This document shows, piece by piece, positions 21,221 through 32,089 of a DNA stretch of 64,000 bases. The stretch's first letter is position 1. Each line of letters starts with the position of its first letter. Made by a program: the position numbers and the translations under genes. The notes beneath the pieces are model-generated. The model was given only the letters and a program-made list of their open reading frames with translations. It ran no database searches and was not told the origin of the DNA. Source of the DNA: Cyclina sinensis (lineage: Eukaryota; Mollusca; Bivalvia; Venerida; Veneridae); contig JAAONU010000024.1 of the NCBI GenBank assembly GCA_012932295.1, forward strand, positions 1 to 64,000, in the 5' to 3' direction.

Positions 21221-21734
21221 TTAATACTTGGACAAAACAAGGCTTACATGTTAAATTATTCAAGTATGACCTAAACCTTTAAAAGACTTTTACAGTGAAA
21301 TTTCTAATTATTGCATTTTGCTAAAATAGCCAAACTTCTGGTTTTATGGACGGATTTCATCTATACAGGGACAAAACAACACTGAGAATAAAAGAAACGT
21401 GTTAAACAATTCAAGCATTACCTTGACCTTTAAATGACCTTGACATTACTTAACTTGGCTATATCTTTGTTGTTGATGGATGTATTGTCTTCATGCTTGG
21501 ACATAACTACTTTTTAGACAATACCTCCAGAGAATTTTAAACTGAACTTGACCTAGACCTTTAAGGTCAAATTTCTGAATGTTGGTAAAATTGGCCTTAA
21601 CTTTGTTATGTATAATTATATTTCTAAATGATGTTTCATTTGAAATCCCTTCACCACAATGTGCTTCCTTGATGTGTTTTCCTTTGGAAATAGAAAAAAT
21701 CGAGCGTGGCCCCCGCTTGCGGTGGCTCTTGTTT

Positions 21735-22743
21735 AATATGTTGTTGTTGATTGATGGTTTATTGTGGACACCAGAGTGTTAACCTTGTCTGGGCCAAAAA
21801 CACTGCCAGTCAAAACTGCCAAAAATGACAACCAAGACACCCAAATGAATTTGATATAAAGCTAAAGAACTGGAAAAGTAATGACTTTTTTTTCTGTGAG
21901 TGAATACAATTCAATGTTGCAGGGTGAATTTTGCAAATTGATTCCACAAATCGACCTGTCTAAAAGTTCTGGAAAATATTTCAATTAACCAGCAACAATT
22001 ATCATCACTTTTTTAATAACTTACTGGACATTTGTACCACTCACACTTATTTAAACCAGTCTCATTTACAGGCTGTTCAGGCACTCATTTTTTATTAAAA
22101 CGTAAATGTGTGCTAAGGATATTGCCAATCTGAGGTATATCAATAACCTATCGCAGAACGGTTACCTGGAATATATTTTACAGCATTGTATCCAAAAAGG
22201 TACAATTAAAAGAATGTCCACATCTAGAGTTTTGCTGTTAAAAATACTTTTTAAATGATAATTTCTATAAATGATACACAGACGGCATGTCAAATACTCG
22301 CTCTAGTTTTTGTTCACATTCCTAGTGGTGGTTGCTTTACTATAATGCTTCTGCCTTACTGTAAACGTACAAAGGTTATGAACACGGGAAAGCTTCGGCA
22401 ACTTTGATAAATTAGACACTAAAAATTAACATATCTAACTAGTGCCATGTTTAGTGTTTTACAGCAAAGCATGGCCTTCCTGAGTGTCTTTTTCACTATA
22501 TGAGTTTTTCCGTAAGGTTTACTGTTTACATGACCACAGTCAACGCTTTGGCACTTTACATACAGTTATTCCCCGAGGCTTTTTTTTGTAATTCCCTATG
22601 TATGTTGTTTTTTCATGCAAGCGACACTGGTCCCATACTGCAAGATTTGCACCATTGTTTTAATTTGTTTAAATGGTGAGATCTTTGAAATTCTTCAATT
22701 ATAAAATGTAATATTGTTTCTGGTAGACCCACAGCCAAAGTAC
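21735..22743. other. AT-rich DNA, no gene recognised
   Basis: No repeat unit or coding domain was recognised. Confidence 0.5.
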
Positions 22744-22783
22744 TAAGGTGAGCGATCCAGGGCCTTCATGACGTTCCTGTTAT
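22744..22783 (+). repeat. Degenerate 3' hairpin relic (AGGTGAGCGATCCAGGGCC)
   Basis: AAGGTGAGCGATCCAGGGCC is followed by TTCATGACGTTCCTGTT, which aligns with the terminal hairpins at 3.2 and 57.6 kb. The right arm has decayed from GGCCCT to ACGTTC. Only the end of an element is left; no core precedes it. Confidence 0.55.
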
Positions 22784-25329
22784 AGAGTATTTCCCCGTTT
22801 ATCCTACTGCTACATTGCACACATTGGCCAATAACTTTTGAACGCGTACAAATCACAATTGACTGGCAGGTTATTACACAAAATAAAGTTTAAAGCCGCA
22901 TATCATTGCACGAACACTATTACACAAATAGTATTCGAACATATATGAATAGTATTCGTCCAAGTTTCTGCAAATACGCTTTCTATTTTACAGAATAAAA
23001 GTTTGGTATAAGTTATCGAATACGAGTATTACTAAATTATGTTGTTTTTTTTTTGTTCTCTAATAGATAGTAATAATAAAAATCAGCAAATGTTTCACAT
23101 TACTTTTTTATAATGATAATTCTTCTTTTCATAATACTGTTTAGGTTTTGTCTCGTGAATGAAGAATATCATATCCTCTTAGAAAAACAACGGATGGAAT
23201 ACACCTGCTGAAAATAGTATAAGTTTACATAATAATTACTGACATATACAATGTATGAAGCAAGATAGTGAAATATATTTCAGCTTGTGCGAAACGTTGC
23301 CACTTATGAAACAGGCATAAATTAATTCATAAATTAATGCTACCGACTTTTTCTTGGAAATTGACTGTCACAATATTTGAAAAAAGATGATATTAAAATA
23401 CACAACTCCATACCAGCTACTTAGGTTTAAACGTGTATTTATTACCTATACAAACTGGAGTTCTTATTTATTTATTGTAAACAGATTCAGTAGTTGTTTT
23501 TCTTAACATTTTTAGACCATGCAGTGTACGGATATTATCAGTATAACATGTGCGAGTCAGAAAAAAATACTTTGAACAACCAACATACTGTGTTATAATT
23601 TTTTTATTACAATTACTCCTTGAATACATAATTTTTTATTTTCCGCAAATTCTCATTATCTTTTGACGTAACTAATCTGACTTCTTAATAGCATTATCTT
23701 CGATACATCTTGCTTGATTCAAGTTACATTGTTATTCGTGTACTGAAGTAGTTGTACCGAGGGGAATTTTTATTGCATTGGTTTATTGAAGTAAAGCTGT
23801 TACAACTATGCTGGCAAACACTATTACAGACATTACACCTACCTCTGTTAGACTGATGTTAGTTGTTATGGTTGTATAGAACAAAATAAATCATTGCTTT
23901 AATTAAAAATACTATTTGCAAGAAATGATGGTGGTAGATAAATAACTAAAGAATTTCTCAAAGCTATGCAGAAAAATACATTAGGATAACAGCTAAAATG
24001 ATTTAGGTTAATATCTATACTATATAGGTATAATCTTCAACGTGACAATTTGAAGGTTACTTTCGTATTCTAACAGGGATTTGTTTATTTGATCTTTACG
24101 AGTTAAAATGGCTCGGAACATAGAAAATAAAACTAGTTACATAGTAGTAAAAGCTTCCTGTTTTCTAAGTAATGAGGAAACAGAAAATAATTTTTCGCTC
24201 ATTTGATTTCTTAAATAAGGAGTAAAAGGATCAGTAACCATAGAACAAACAAAGATACTGCAATTACAATATGGAAAAATGTCGATGGAAGGAAAGATAT
24301 TACAGAAAAAAGATATTCTCTTTTTTCTATCTGTTTTAGAATTTAAAGATGTTTTATTTCTTTCGGGCGGTTTATAATTTTTAAGTGATTTTTAAGTGTA
24401 GAGTGATTTTTGCCTAGTTTATAGCACAAGAGAATTCTGTTCATTGTAGTACAATTTTGATGTCACGCCAAATGTAGATTTAAAGCAGAATACATGAGGC
24501 AGAATTTCATTAAATTGCAATGCTGCATCATTTCCCACTGAAACAGAGAGATAAACTTATATCAGTGATTAAAGCGACCCTGAAAATAAATAAATTAATT
24601 AATTATCATCAAAGCAGTTTCCTGTGATGTGGATTTCTAGAAAAGCAAATGCCATCAATCGTTTTACTAAATTACGAATATTTATTTCGAAGAAAAGTTT
24701 CACTTCACTTGTAAAATATAATTGTAACTCGTATCTTCTTTGACTTCAATTTACAGCTTTTCTAGGAGATGAATCTTCTAATTCATTTTTATAATACAAA
24801 TAACTGAAGACCTATTTCTTCTTATTCTCAGTGTTTTTGAACATTAACTCTGTTTTAAGATGGACAATGAATATAGGTACGAAAAAGAACATAACTCATA
24901 GGCTGACTGCCTTTGTGTTTTTGTAACAGTAGAATTCTTTTTTTCTGTAAATCAATAATTTCAAAGCATTTTCTTATACAAAAGATCCTTTGCAGTTTCC
25001 ACATTTAAACTTCATTATTCCATATAGTCGATATCCTATCACTGATAATCTCTGATAATCAGTGACTGCACTTCTATTAGCTGTCCAAACTGATGTTTCG
25101 ACTGTTTGCTCTTTAACAACTGTCAAAATTTTAGAATGGCTAATATCAAAATCTTTATGACATGCTCTCAAAGTTTAAACTTATAGTAAGATACTGTTGT
25201 GATCATTCAGCAGATTAGCTTCTACCATTACTTCAATAATGAAATAACTTCCTGCTGTTCATCCTTCAACTGTTAAGAAGTTTTAGATGAAAGTAATAAC
25301 TATTTAAACATATTTCAACTACTTGTGAT
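22784..25329. other. Longest apparently unique stretch, nothing recognised
   Basis: AT-rich, without tandem units or TIR signatures that I could see and with only short open frames. It could be intronic or intergenic. I found no exon I can defend. Confidence 0.5.
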
Positions 25330-25611
25330 TTAAAGACAATACCAATATACACCCACATATAAACACGTACGAGGGTCATCCGTACAATTCGTGGACAACC
25401 TAACATTTAAGGTTATATTGATGCAAGGCTTTAAACAAATTTCAGGACAGTAACTAACATCTATTGACTCAATTTCTATTTTTGCTTTGCCACTTTTACA
25501 CATAGTCACTGTAAAAGAGTTATCAAGGCGACGCAAGTCACTTTGAAAATATACTATTAAGCCAATACATTTTGTTGTAATCTTTGTGCTATATTCTGTA
25601 GAAAAATGCAT
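25330..25611 (-). CDS. Candidate cysteine-rich terminal exon, function unknown
   Basis: A 93-codon minus-strand frame with nine cysteines, including closely spaced CPEIC and CLKPC-type motifs, two N-glycosylation sequons (NIT, NCT) and a natural stop. Just inside the nominal Met (which reads HFSTEYSTK) lies a good splice acceptor, 'TTTTTCTACAG', so it may really be a 3' exon starting near residue 5. The cysteine pattern suggests an extracellular protein, but I do not recognise a family. No upstream exon or signal peptide could be tied to it, and a chance frame remains quite possible. Confidence 0.25.
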   Translation of the reverse strand: MHFSTEYSTKITTKCIGLIVYFQSDLRRLDNSFTVTMCKSGKAKIEIESIDVSYCPEICLKPCINITLNVRLSTNCTDDPRTCLYVGVYWYCL

Positions 25612-25694
25612 GAAATTGTACAGAAAGACAATGGACGTTGCAACAAATATTTGTGACGTTTGCCGCCAAATTGAGACGTAATTGCAAGCGTAAT

Positions 25695-25857
25695 ATAGAG
25701 GATATTTGTTTGTTTTTGTGGAAGATGAGAATTTATTTCATCGAGTGAACACCATATGTGATATTTTCACTCGTGGCGCAGCCACGAGTGAAAAAATCAA
25801 CATATGGTGTTCACGAGATGAAATAAATTCCCATCTTCCACTAAAAAACAAACAAAT
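25695..25857. repeat. Long near-perfect palindrome, ~75-bp arms, 3-base loop
   Basis: The left arm (25704-25777) and right arm (25781-25857) are inverted copies around GCA; the centre reads CACTCGTGGC-GCA-GCCACGAGTG. Arms include 'GAGTGAACACCATATGTGA' on the left and 'ACATATGGTGTTCACGAGA' on the right. The left 76 bases (25695-25770) recur identically at 58592-58667 without the right arm. It is therefore a mobile or dispersed sequence and not a local fold. Confidence 0.8.
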
Positions 25858-26749
25858 TTTCTTTTTATTTTATGCCAACACGTCAAAAATGGGTTTTTTT
25901 ATGACATTTTTAATCAGGGCCTTCAATAAATTCCCCATGGTGAGCCCCAAATGAGTTAATGCGTACTTTGGTTACTGCGCACAAAAAAATGCAGACAATC
26001 TCCAATACATATGATAACTTTACTTCTGCTGAAATAAACTGAATACACTTTCATCAAATAACATTTATTTTTGTCTACACAGTTTATCAATATTTATTGA
26101 ATTTTTGCCATACATACTTTAATTATAAAAGCGGATTAATACTCAACATTCAATATTCAATCAATTGAATTGAAAGTCGGCCATATTGGATATTGTCCAT
26201 GTGAGTTATGTAAACAAATCAGACATTTTAAATAATTTATGGCGAATTTCATCATTGTTCACAACTAGGAATTCAATATTATAACTGGATTTAACAAGGT
26301 AAATAAATTTCACTCGCTGTCACTGTCTGAAATACAGCGGATTCTCTTGTATTTACGTGGTGGGGAAATTCCTGAAGTTTCATCAAGCAGGCCAGCTTTT
26401 GGATTGGAATTTATGGCCTGTTGAGATAGTTGCTGGGTTGCAGTTTTAGAGGAATTGAAATTGAAAGTAACATTTCAATGAAAGTGACTGTTCATGAAAA
26501 ATCCTCTTGGTGCAGGACCAGATTCACTATTTCCTGCAATCATTGGAGCAGTGTGGTTCTTGGCTGAATCAGGTAAAAAAGTAGTTCGGGCACAAACATT
26601 GTATTATCAAAATGGTAATTTCACTGATTCAAAACAGTGTATTATCACTTTTATCTCACTGATATTTCCCTATATTTCATTGGTAGGCATAAAATAAAAC
26701 AAAGTAATTAAGCGTTAAAGCACTGCTTATTTGAATTCATAGGAAAAAA
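25858..26749. other. Spacer with possible remnant of the palindromic element
   Basis: 'CACTCGCTGTCACTG' near 26312 and the run to the palindrome may belong to one element, but no second terminus could be fixed. An open frame at 26494-26697 has no recognisable domain. Confidence 0.35.
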
Positions 26750-27092
26750 TGTAGCGACGTCAGAACGTACGGAGCAGCGCGCTGCTATCAAGTACTGCGT
26801 TAAGTGGCATAAGCGTTTTGTTGACGGCAGAGATTCTACTGGTGATGATAGTAGATCCGGCAGACCAAAACCAGAAGAGAAATGAGTGAGCAAGGTTAGG
26901 CGCATTATGACTCAGGACTGAAGAAAATCAGTGTCTGAAATTGCCGAAGAAAATGGAATCGGACATACTAGTACTCATAAGATACTAACAGAAACACCAA
27001 ACATGACTAAAGTGACAGCCAGGTGGGTGCCAAGATTGCTCAACGACGAAGAAAAACTGACTCGAGCCGAAAATCAACTGTGTTTCTTAAAC
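26750..27092 (+). pseudogene. Mariner-like transposase N-terminus (HTH), decayed
   Basis: One frame, broken by two internal stops, reads TEQRAAIKYCVKWHKRFVDG, then DDSRSGRPK, SVSEIAEENGIGHTSTHKIL and ARWVPRLLNDEEKLTRAENQ. This is the helix-turn-helix and GRPK linker arrangement of mariner-type (SETMAR/GVQW-like) transposases. The catalytic DDE portion is absent; homology ends near 27092. Two stops at 26883 and 26919 make it a pseudogene. No TIRs were located. Confidence 0.75.
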
Positions 27093-27137
27093 GTTGATAA
27101 CGAGAAGGTGGTGCATTTTTTGACCTTATAATAACTT

Positions 27138-27453
27138 TTCAGGCTGTTCGAACACGACCGAATTTGAAACCGCACCATCGTCCTATTTTCGTCACATTCA
27201 GCAACCAAGCTCTCCCTGATATCATCCTCAAAAATGCAGCTGTGCCGAAAAACATCACTGTCAGTATATATAGTAACTGCCCCAGGAAAATTAGCAAAGG
27301 CAGACAGGAGGTATGGCAAACGTGAAAGCTGCAAAGCGTTCTGTCAAATTGAAATACCCAGCAGCGCTAGTTGTAAAGAGGAAAACTGTAGGAACCTATT
27401 CACTAGACAGTTCGACATTCCACAGTTCACAAAACTCAAATGTAAAACCAAGC
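27138..27453 (+). pseudogene. Possible LINE ORF1-like (transposase_22-type) fragment
   Basis: After a splice-acceptor-like 'AATAACTTTTCAG' the frame reads LKPHHRPIFVTFSNQALPDI, then NAAVPKNITVSIYSNCPRKI and SKGRQEVWQ. After a one-base frame change it continues VKAAKRSVKLKYPAALVVKR. The order RPI(F/I)V-F, a short basic R-x-x-(V/L)W step and a (L/A)xYPA-LVV strand resembles the C-terminal domain of L1-type ORF1 proteins. This is pattern memory, not a search, and the assignment is tentative. It directly follows the mariner fragment. Confidence 0.35.
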
Positions 27454-27455
27454 AT

Positions 27456-28373
27456 CTAAGAGAAGTTCAAAATTGTTGCTGAGACATCCCTTTGCACTCT
27501 CCTATCAATCATATTATACCAATCACATTTGTTGTAGATGAGGATACAAAGATAACGCACAGTGGTAAATAGGAAGTGCGGGTATTGTGTACTATATTGA
27601 CGAATGTTTGAATTGAATAGTTGAAATTCTTCAACTGTGAAATAATGTATTAACAAACAAACTGTGAAACGCACATTATAAATAGACAAATGGTTTGTTT
27701 TTAATTTGTGCAAAATGTACAATACGAGGGCAAATAGTTTTTAGTGTAAGAAAAGAAATCAGTTAACCTGATGACACTTATTTGTAAATGGTGATAATGA
27801 TTCGTATTCCGTTATTTATTGTGTTGTTCTGTTGAAAGTATGAAAAACATTAGTTCGACATTTTTTAAAAGTTACAGTAATAAGTTATGTTAAAGCAGTA
27901 ACTTATGTTAATTTTTCACTTTAAAAATGTATCATGTCAGTTGAAATGTAAGGTGTAAAGGTAAATATAACTGGTGTGCGATGATCTCAAAGTAGAAATC
28001 ACTTATATAGTGAATCAGTTTACTTTACAAACGCCGAAGAAATTTTCCGATAAATGATTCATGATTTGAAAACCATGCAAAGGCTGGCAGGTATCGGGAA
28101 AAAGTTTCCGTTTTGATAACAGTCTTTCTTAAGCACGCCCCAGTCGCTTGAATAAGAACAAGACAATACTTGCAGTATGGTTGCTATCGAAGAGAATAAT
28201 ACTGACAGAAAAGGAAAATATTTAAAGTTTTAACTGAAAAGTGGAAGGTGAAAAACTTATGTTAATCATTGAAAGGAACAGTATTGCGGGAATGTGTGTT
28301 CAAATATTAAACACATGAATTTAAAGCTACTAATGAAGATTCGGTTACGATTTTTCAGTCATAGAAAACAATA
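27456..28373. other. Upstream flank of the GPCR gene, no element recognised
   Basis: AT-rich. The 5' regulatory region of the receptor should lie here, but no TATA box or other motif can be assigned with confidence. Confidence 0.4.
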
Positions 28374-29544
28374 ATGAAGTCCTATAGTTTAGTTAATACT
28401 TCAACGAATAGTTCACTAGACCTTCAAGAACATGTGTATCGATGGACAGGTTTGATTTTATAATACTAATGCGGAACATAATTGTTCCACTGATTGTTAC
28501 AGTTCGCTTATTTGGAAATACACTTGTTTAATTGTATTTTCTGCTAAAAGTATGAAACACTCCTCAAGTTCCGTTTTCCCTGCTTCACTTGCTTTTGTGG
28601 ATAACACCTTTTTATTGTGTTTACTTATTACTTGGATCGATGGTCAAATATACGGGATTTTAACATTTGACGTGGCTTGTCAGCTCATTATTTTTACAAC
28701 ATACGTCACAAGTTCTTTAAGCGTTTGGTTTATAGTTTGTTTTACATGTGAGCGCTTTGTCGCAATATGTTTCCCGATAAGAAACACATATCTATGTAAT
28801 ATAAGACGGGAAAAGGCGACTGTTTGCCTTCTTACAGTTTTCGCGTGTGTATTGTACCACTTTAGCTTTTGGACGACAGGAATAGAGCAATTCGGAAATC
28901 AAATGCGATGCATCCACAAGTTGAAATACATACGGTTTCTGCATGTCGTTACTTGGATAGACACATTTCTTACAATGATAATGCCGTTTCTACTGATTGT
29001 GTTCATGAATGCAATGGTACTGCACAAAGTTCTGGAATGTCGTAGAAGTACTCAGAGTGTGTCCGTGGAGAATCGAAGTAAAAGAGCGCACGAAACGATA
29101 ATCACAATGTTAAGCAGTGCAGTGATAAAAACCACTCAGAAAAAGCGCCCTCTAAGAATCACAAGAATACAGCAAATTAATCCACAGCTTCGTGTCACGA
29201 GAACTTTATTGTTTGTATCAACTACATTTCTTGTCTTAAACCTACCGTCACATTCCATGAGATTATACAATCTTGTAGCGTACGTTTCATCAGAAAATAA
29301 TACTGTTAACATGCAGTTTTCAATCCTACAGGAATTAACCTTTATCTTTTATTATATGAAGTTTAGTTGCAATTTTTTTCTGTATACCTGTTTTGGTCAT
29401 AATTTCAGACATTCATTGTCGAATTTATTACGTTGTCGATCTGCAAAAGAACATCATCGTCGCCAAATTCTTAGGAGATTAAGTTCTACTAATGGTACAT
29501 TAATGGGAACATGGCGGACTTCGACGGACGAACATGCCCTCTAG
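28374..29544 (+). CDS. Class A (rhodopsin-family) GPCR, peptide-receptor-like, two apparent 5' frameshifts
   Basis: The 330-codon intact frame (28552-29544) starts only at TM2. Its features are the TM2 aspartate (residue 17 of this stretch), TM3 cysteine (43), CERF in place of DRY (66-69, Arg exactly 25 after the cysteine), ECL2 cysteine (120), TM5 proline (145), TM6 FLVLNLPSHSMRL (226-238) and TM7 NFFLY in place of NPxxY (274-278). Upstream, two other frames supply the missing part: an N-terminus from ATG 28374 with sequons NTS and NSS, directly after an in-frame stop, and TM1 with VTVRLFGNTLV (about 28499-28528). Frames join if one T is restored in each of two T-runs (28456-28459 and 28527-28529). 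That gives about 390 residues in one exon, with the N1.50-D2.50 spacing of 28 seen in class A receptors. The motifs recall molluscan FMRFamide/TRH-receptor-like families; the ligand is unknown. The lesions may be a young pseudogene or base-calling errors. Confidence 0.8.
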
Positions 29545-30485
29545 ATTCCAACAGCAGTGGAACTTATTTGCGTAAACGTCATGGTTATATCAAACCAGAT
29601 TTGGCATTGTAATGGTATCTATACATTACTAAGAAACATCTCATTTTAGAAAACGTTGTTTTACTTGAAAAGGTGTAGACTAAGCTTTAATGTAGTATAA
29701 TGAAAAAAGTTTCAAACATTTCCGACCAAATTGTTGAAGTACAAACATACATTTCTATTAACATAGCTTCTAAATTGTAACAGAGATACAAAAACAATGA
29801 TTAAAAAATAGAAAAACAAAGAAATTGTTATTTTGTTATATAAATATACACGATGTTTTTGTATCAATTTCATGTGTAACGTAAAACTTATAATAAGCGG
29901 ACGAAGAACGAGTGTTTACGAGTTTTGTTTTCAAAGCGTTGTAACAGAAATTGCCTCTTGGATCTTTAGTGTCAACACAATTTTAGACTTAATGTCACTA
30001 ATTAAAAATGAGTTTTACTGTTCTAGAGAGGTGAACCGAATATTGAAAACTAAATAAAAAAGTAACCAAAATAAAGATTGTTTGTAAACGTTGTCATGTG
30101 AAATGGTAATTTGTATTTGTCATTCTCAAACGCGCATAGAAATTGAATTATACCAAGAGTTCTTTAGGAAGATCTTGTGCGATATTTGAAATAAGATCTG
30201 AAGTCTCTCATTAGGTTTATGATGTTAAATGTGCGAGCAAATTGGGAACACTAGTATTCTATTTCAAAGAAAAACGCGCTTTGTGAAATCCAAAACAATA
30301 TTCATTTCACAGCAATTATAATCAATCGTGGCTGAAGGTTAAATATGATCGTAGAATTTTTCCATTCAGTTCTGCCGTTTCAGCTGGAAACATACCAACA
30401 AATAAATGTTTCATCACCGTGACTACAGAAAGTTTAGGAAGCGACTAAAAGTCTGGATTAGGTTATTGGGTGCCTCTGATTTAGA
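29545..30485. other. 3' flank of the GPCR gene
   Basis: The stop is followed by about 510 bp of AT-rich sequence before the first clear polyadenylation-signal candidates, AATAAA at about 30053 and another at about 30070. No further gene is recognised. Confidence 0.4.
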
Positions 30486-30489
30486 GAAT

Positions 30490-30735
30490 TAGATGAACTA
30501 TGGTGGCAGATTTCTGCTTCAAACGTATCGAAGCATCGGTGCTAGCGCCGATGCGAAAAGTCGCCGAGCGGCGTGTTTTCCTCTCGTCAAAGCGACAACT
30601 CGAAATAAGGAAAGGCGCCGATGCGAAAAGACGAAGTAAGAAGAGGCGCCGATGGTGGCGTGATCAATGTGTCTTCGTCCCAGCGCTTTCGGCGCTAGCT
30701 AAAAGACGAAATAACGCCGAGAAGAGACTATCGTT
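30490..30735. repeat. GC-rich island with GCGCCGATGCGAAAAG repeats
   Basis: The 16-mer GCGCCGATGCGAAAAG occurs at 30545-30560 and 30615-30630, and GCGCCGATG again at 30645. GCTAGCGCC (30541) is matched in inverse by GGCGCTAGC (30690). CATCGGTGCTAGCGCCGATG (30534-30553) is nearly palindromic. This CpG-rich patch stands out in AT-rich DNA. It explains the Lys/Arg-rich 121-codon frame, which I do not regard as a gene. Confidence 0.6.
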
Positions 30736-30865
30736 AAACTTTATTTGTTACAGGTATAACGACTTTTCGTTAAAGTGTTTGTGCTTTCCTTTTACCATTA
30801 TTGCTAACATTTCCGATGTGGTTTTCATACAAATTATTAGTTTCGTTAACATTTTCAAAACTTGA

Positions 30866-32085
30866 TCATTCGTAATGTCGTATAATTAATGTTTGAAATA
30901 CTTGAAGGTTTATAGCGACATTCCCAGGAAAATTGTCTAATTGAGATACAAAATTGTCAGAACAATTCACTAAGCTTTAGAAACACTATTCTAAAATATC
31001 TTTGCTTTTATATGTTAGACCATTTGAAGAACAGACACTTCATTTGTCTGATCTTAATTCCTTGGGACGTTTCAGCTATATAGGTACATCTTTTTGGTTT
31101 ATTTAGTCATAGATGACAATTTGCTTTTTAAGTTATGCTTTTAAATTAGATCATAGATAAAGATGCTTTCCTATTTCCTTTAAATGAATAATTAGGAAAT
31201 GAAATCTTTCAGTTATTAAATAAATATAGACGTCTATTGCATTTTCGATTATTAGACAAAAAATGAGACTTGTAAGGTTCTTTATAGACCGATCAAAACT
31301 AAAATCTACACATGATCTGTCATATGTTCTCTGTGATATTGGGGATACGTTTAATCTTAAAATGGTATCTCTTTACCTCCAAACAAGGAAAGCTATTATA
31401 AACATATTTTTAAATGAAGATCTTTAAGGAGCCATTCAAGGTAGTATATGAGAACTAGTACTAGAACGTATGTATTCCTGAATAAGTTGAGGCATTTTCA
31501 GACAGTTGTTTATTGAATATCTTTTTTATCGACAAAACACGCCGGATATGTTGAAAGTTAATTGATGCTGAAGTATTGATATATACCTTGCGTAACACAA
31601 AAATACCCTGATGCTGGCAATAAGACCAAATCTAACGGATGTTTTAGCTGTCTTAACACGTTGTGTAGAATAATCTCATGGTAAATGCTTGAACGTAAGA
31701 ATTGAATGTAGGAGCTTCGTTCCAGAATCAACAACTGTTATGTCAATTACGAAGGAAGATATCTAACACAGATCGGTACAATGACTGCTTGCATGGATTT
31801 AAATCCTAAGTTTAGAACTTACATTTTAAACTTACATTAAATGTCGTGTTCTTTATTAAAATAATAATAAAAAAAAATATATTCATTGCAATAGATCACT
31901 TTGTTTAAAGAATTCTTTTCATGAAAGGCAGGTATTAAGTAATAATTTATAGTTTTGGTTTTGTAACGTATAGGTAAAAAAACGACATCATTAATGTACA
32001 TCAATACCTTCAATGAGGACAAGAATATTTTAAAGTATTCCAAACAGACATACAGTGAAAACTTCCCGAACTACTGTCAATTGCT
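30866..32085. other. AT-rich DNA, nothing recognised
   Basis: No coding domain, RNA gene or repeat unit was recognised. Confidence 0.5.
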
Positions 32086-32089
32086 TAGC

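Larger units (their letters stand above)
18491..21734 (+). mobile_element. Hairpin-bounded tandem-core element hosting a nested element
   Basis: The 5' hairpin CTCGACTTTTTTT-GAAAAAATCGAG (18498-18522) is followed by a (GTTGCC)n tract. About five units of ~152 bp come next (18640-19423; GGACACAACAACCCTTTGGA at 18647, 18799, 18951). From about 19424 to 21220 the sequence is an unrelated 108-bp-unit array ending in its own 3' hairpin. The outer core then resumes at 21225 with 'ACTTGGACAAAACAAGGCTT'. The outer 3' end is a GAGC...GCTC hairpin (21702-21728) followed by CTTGTTT. Confidence 0.7.

Noticed and set aside
26494..26697. 67-residue frame just upstream of the mariner fragment, as a transposase exon
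   Set aside because: The translation does not resemble mariner N-termini and carries no known motif, and no frame links it to the fragment.
27074..27334. 86-residue minus-strand frame
   Set aside because: It is antisense to the end of the mariner fragment and the ORF1-like stretch, which explain the sequence better.
28552..29544. A receptor truly starting at 28552 with an intron acceptor just upstream
   Set aside because: An AG lies at 28549-28550, but TM1 and a glycosylated-type N-terminus are directly upstream with exact class A spacing, so two single-base losses explain the data better than an intron.
30500..30865. 121-residue Lys/Arg-rich open frame
   Set aside because: The coding half is the GCGCCGATGCGAAAAG repeat patch and the rest is AT-rich DNA. 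There is no domain and no supporting start context.
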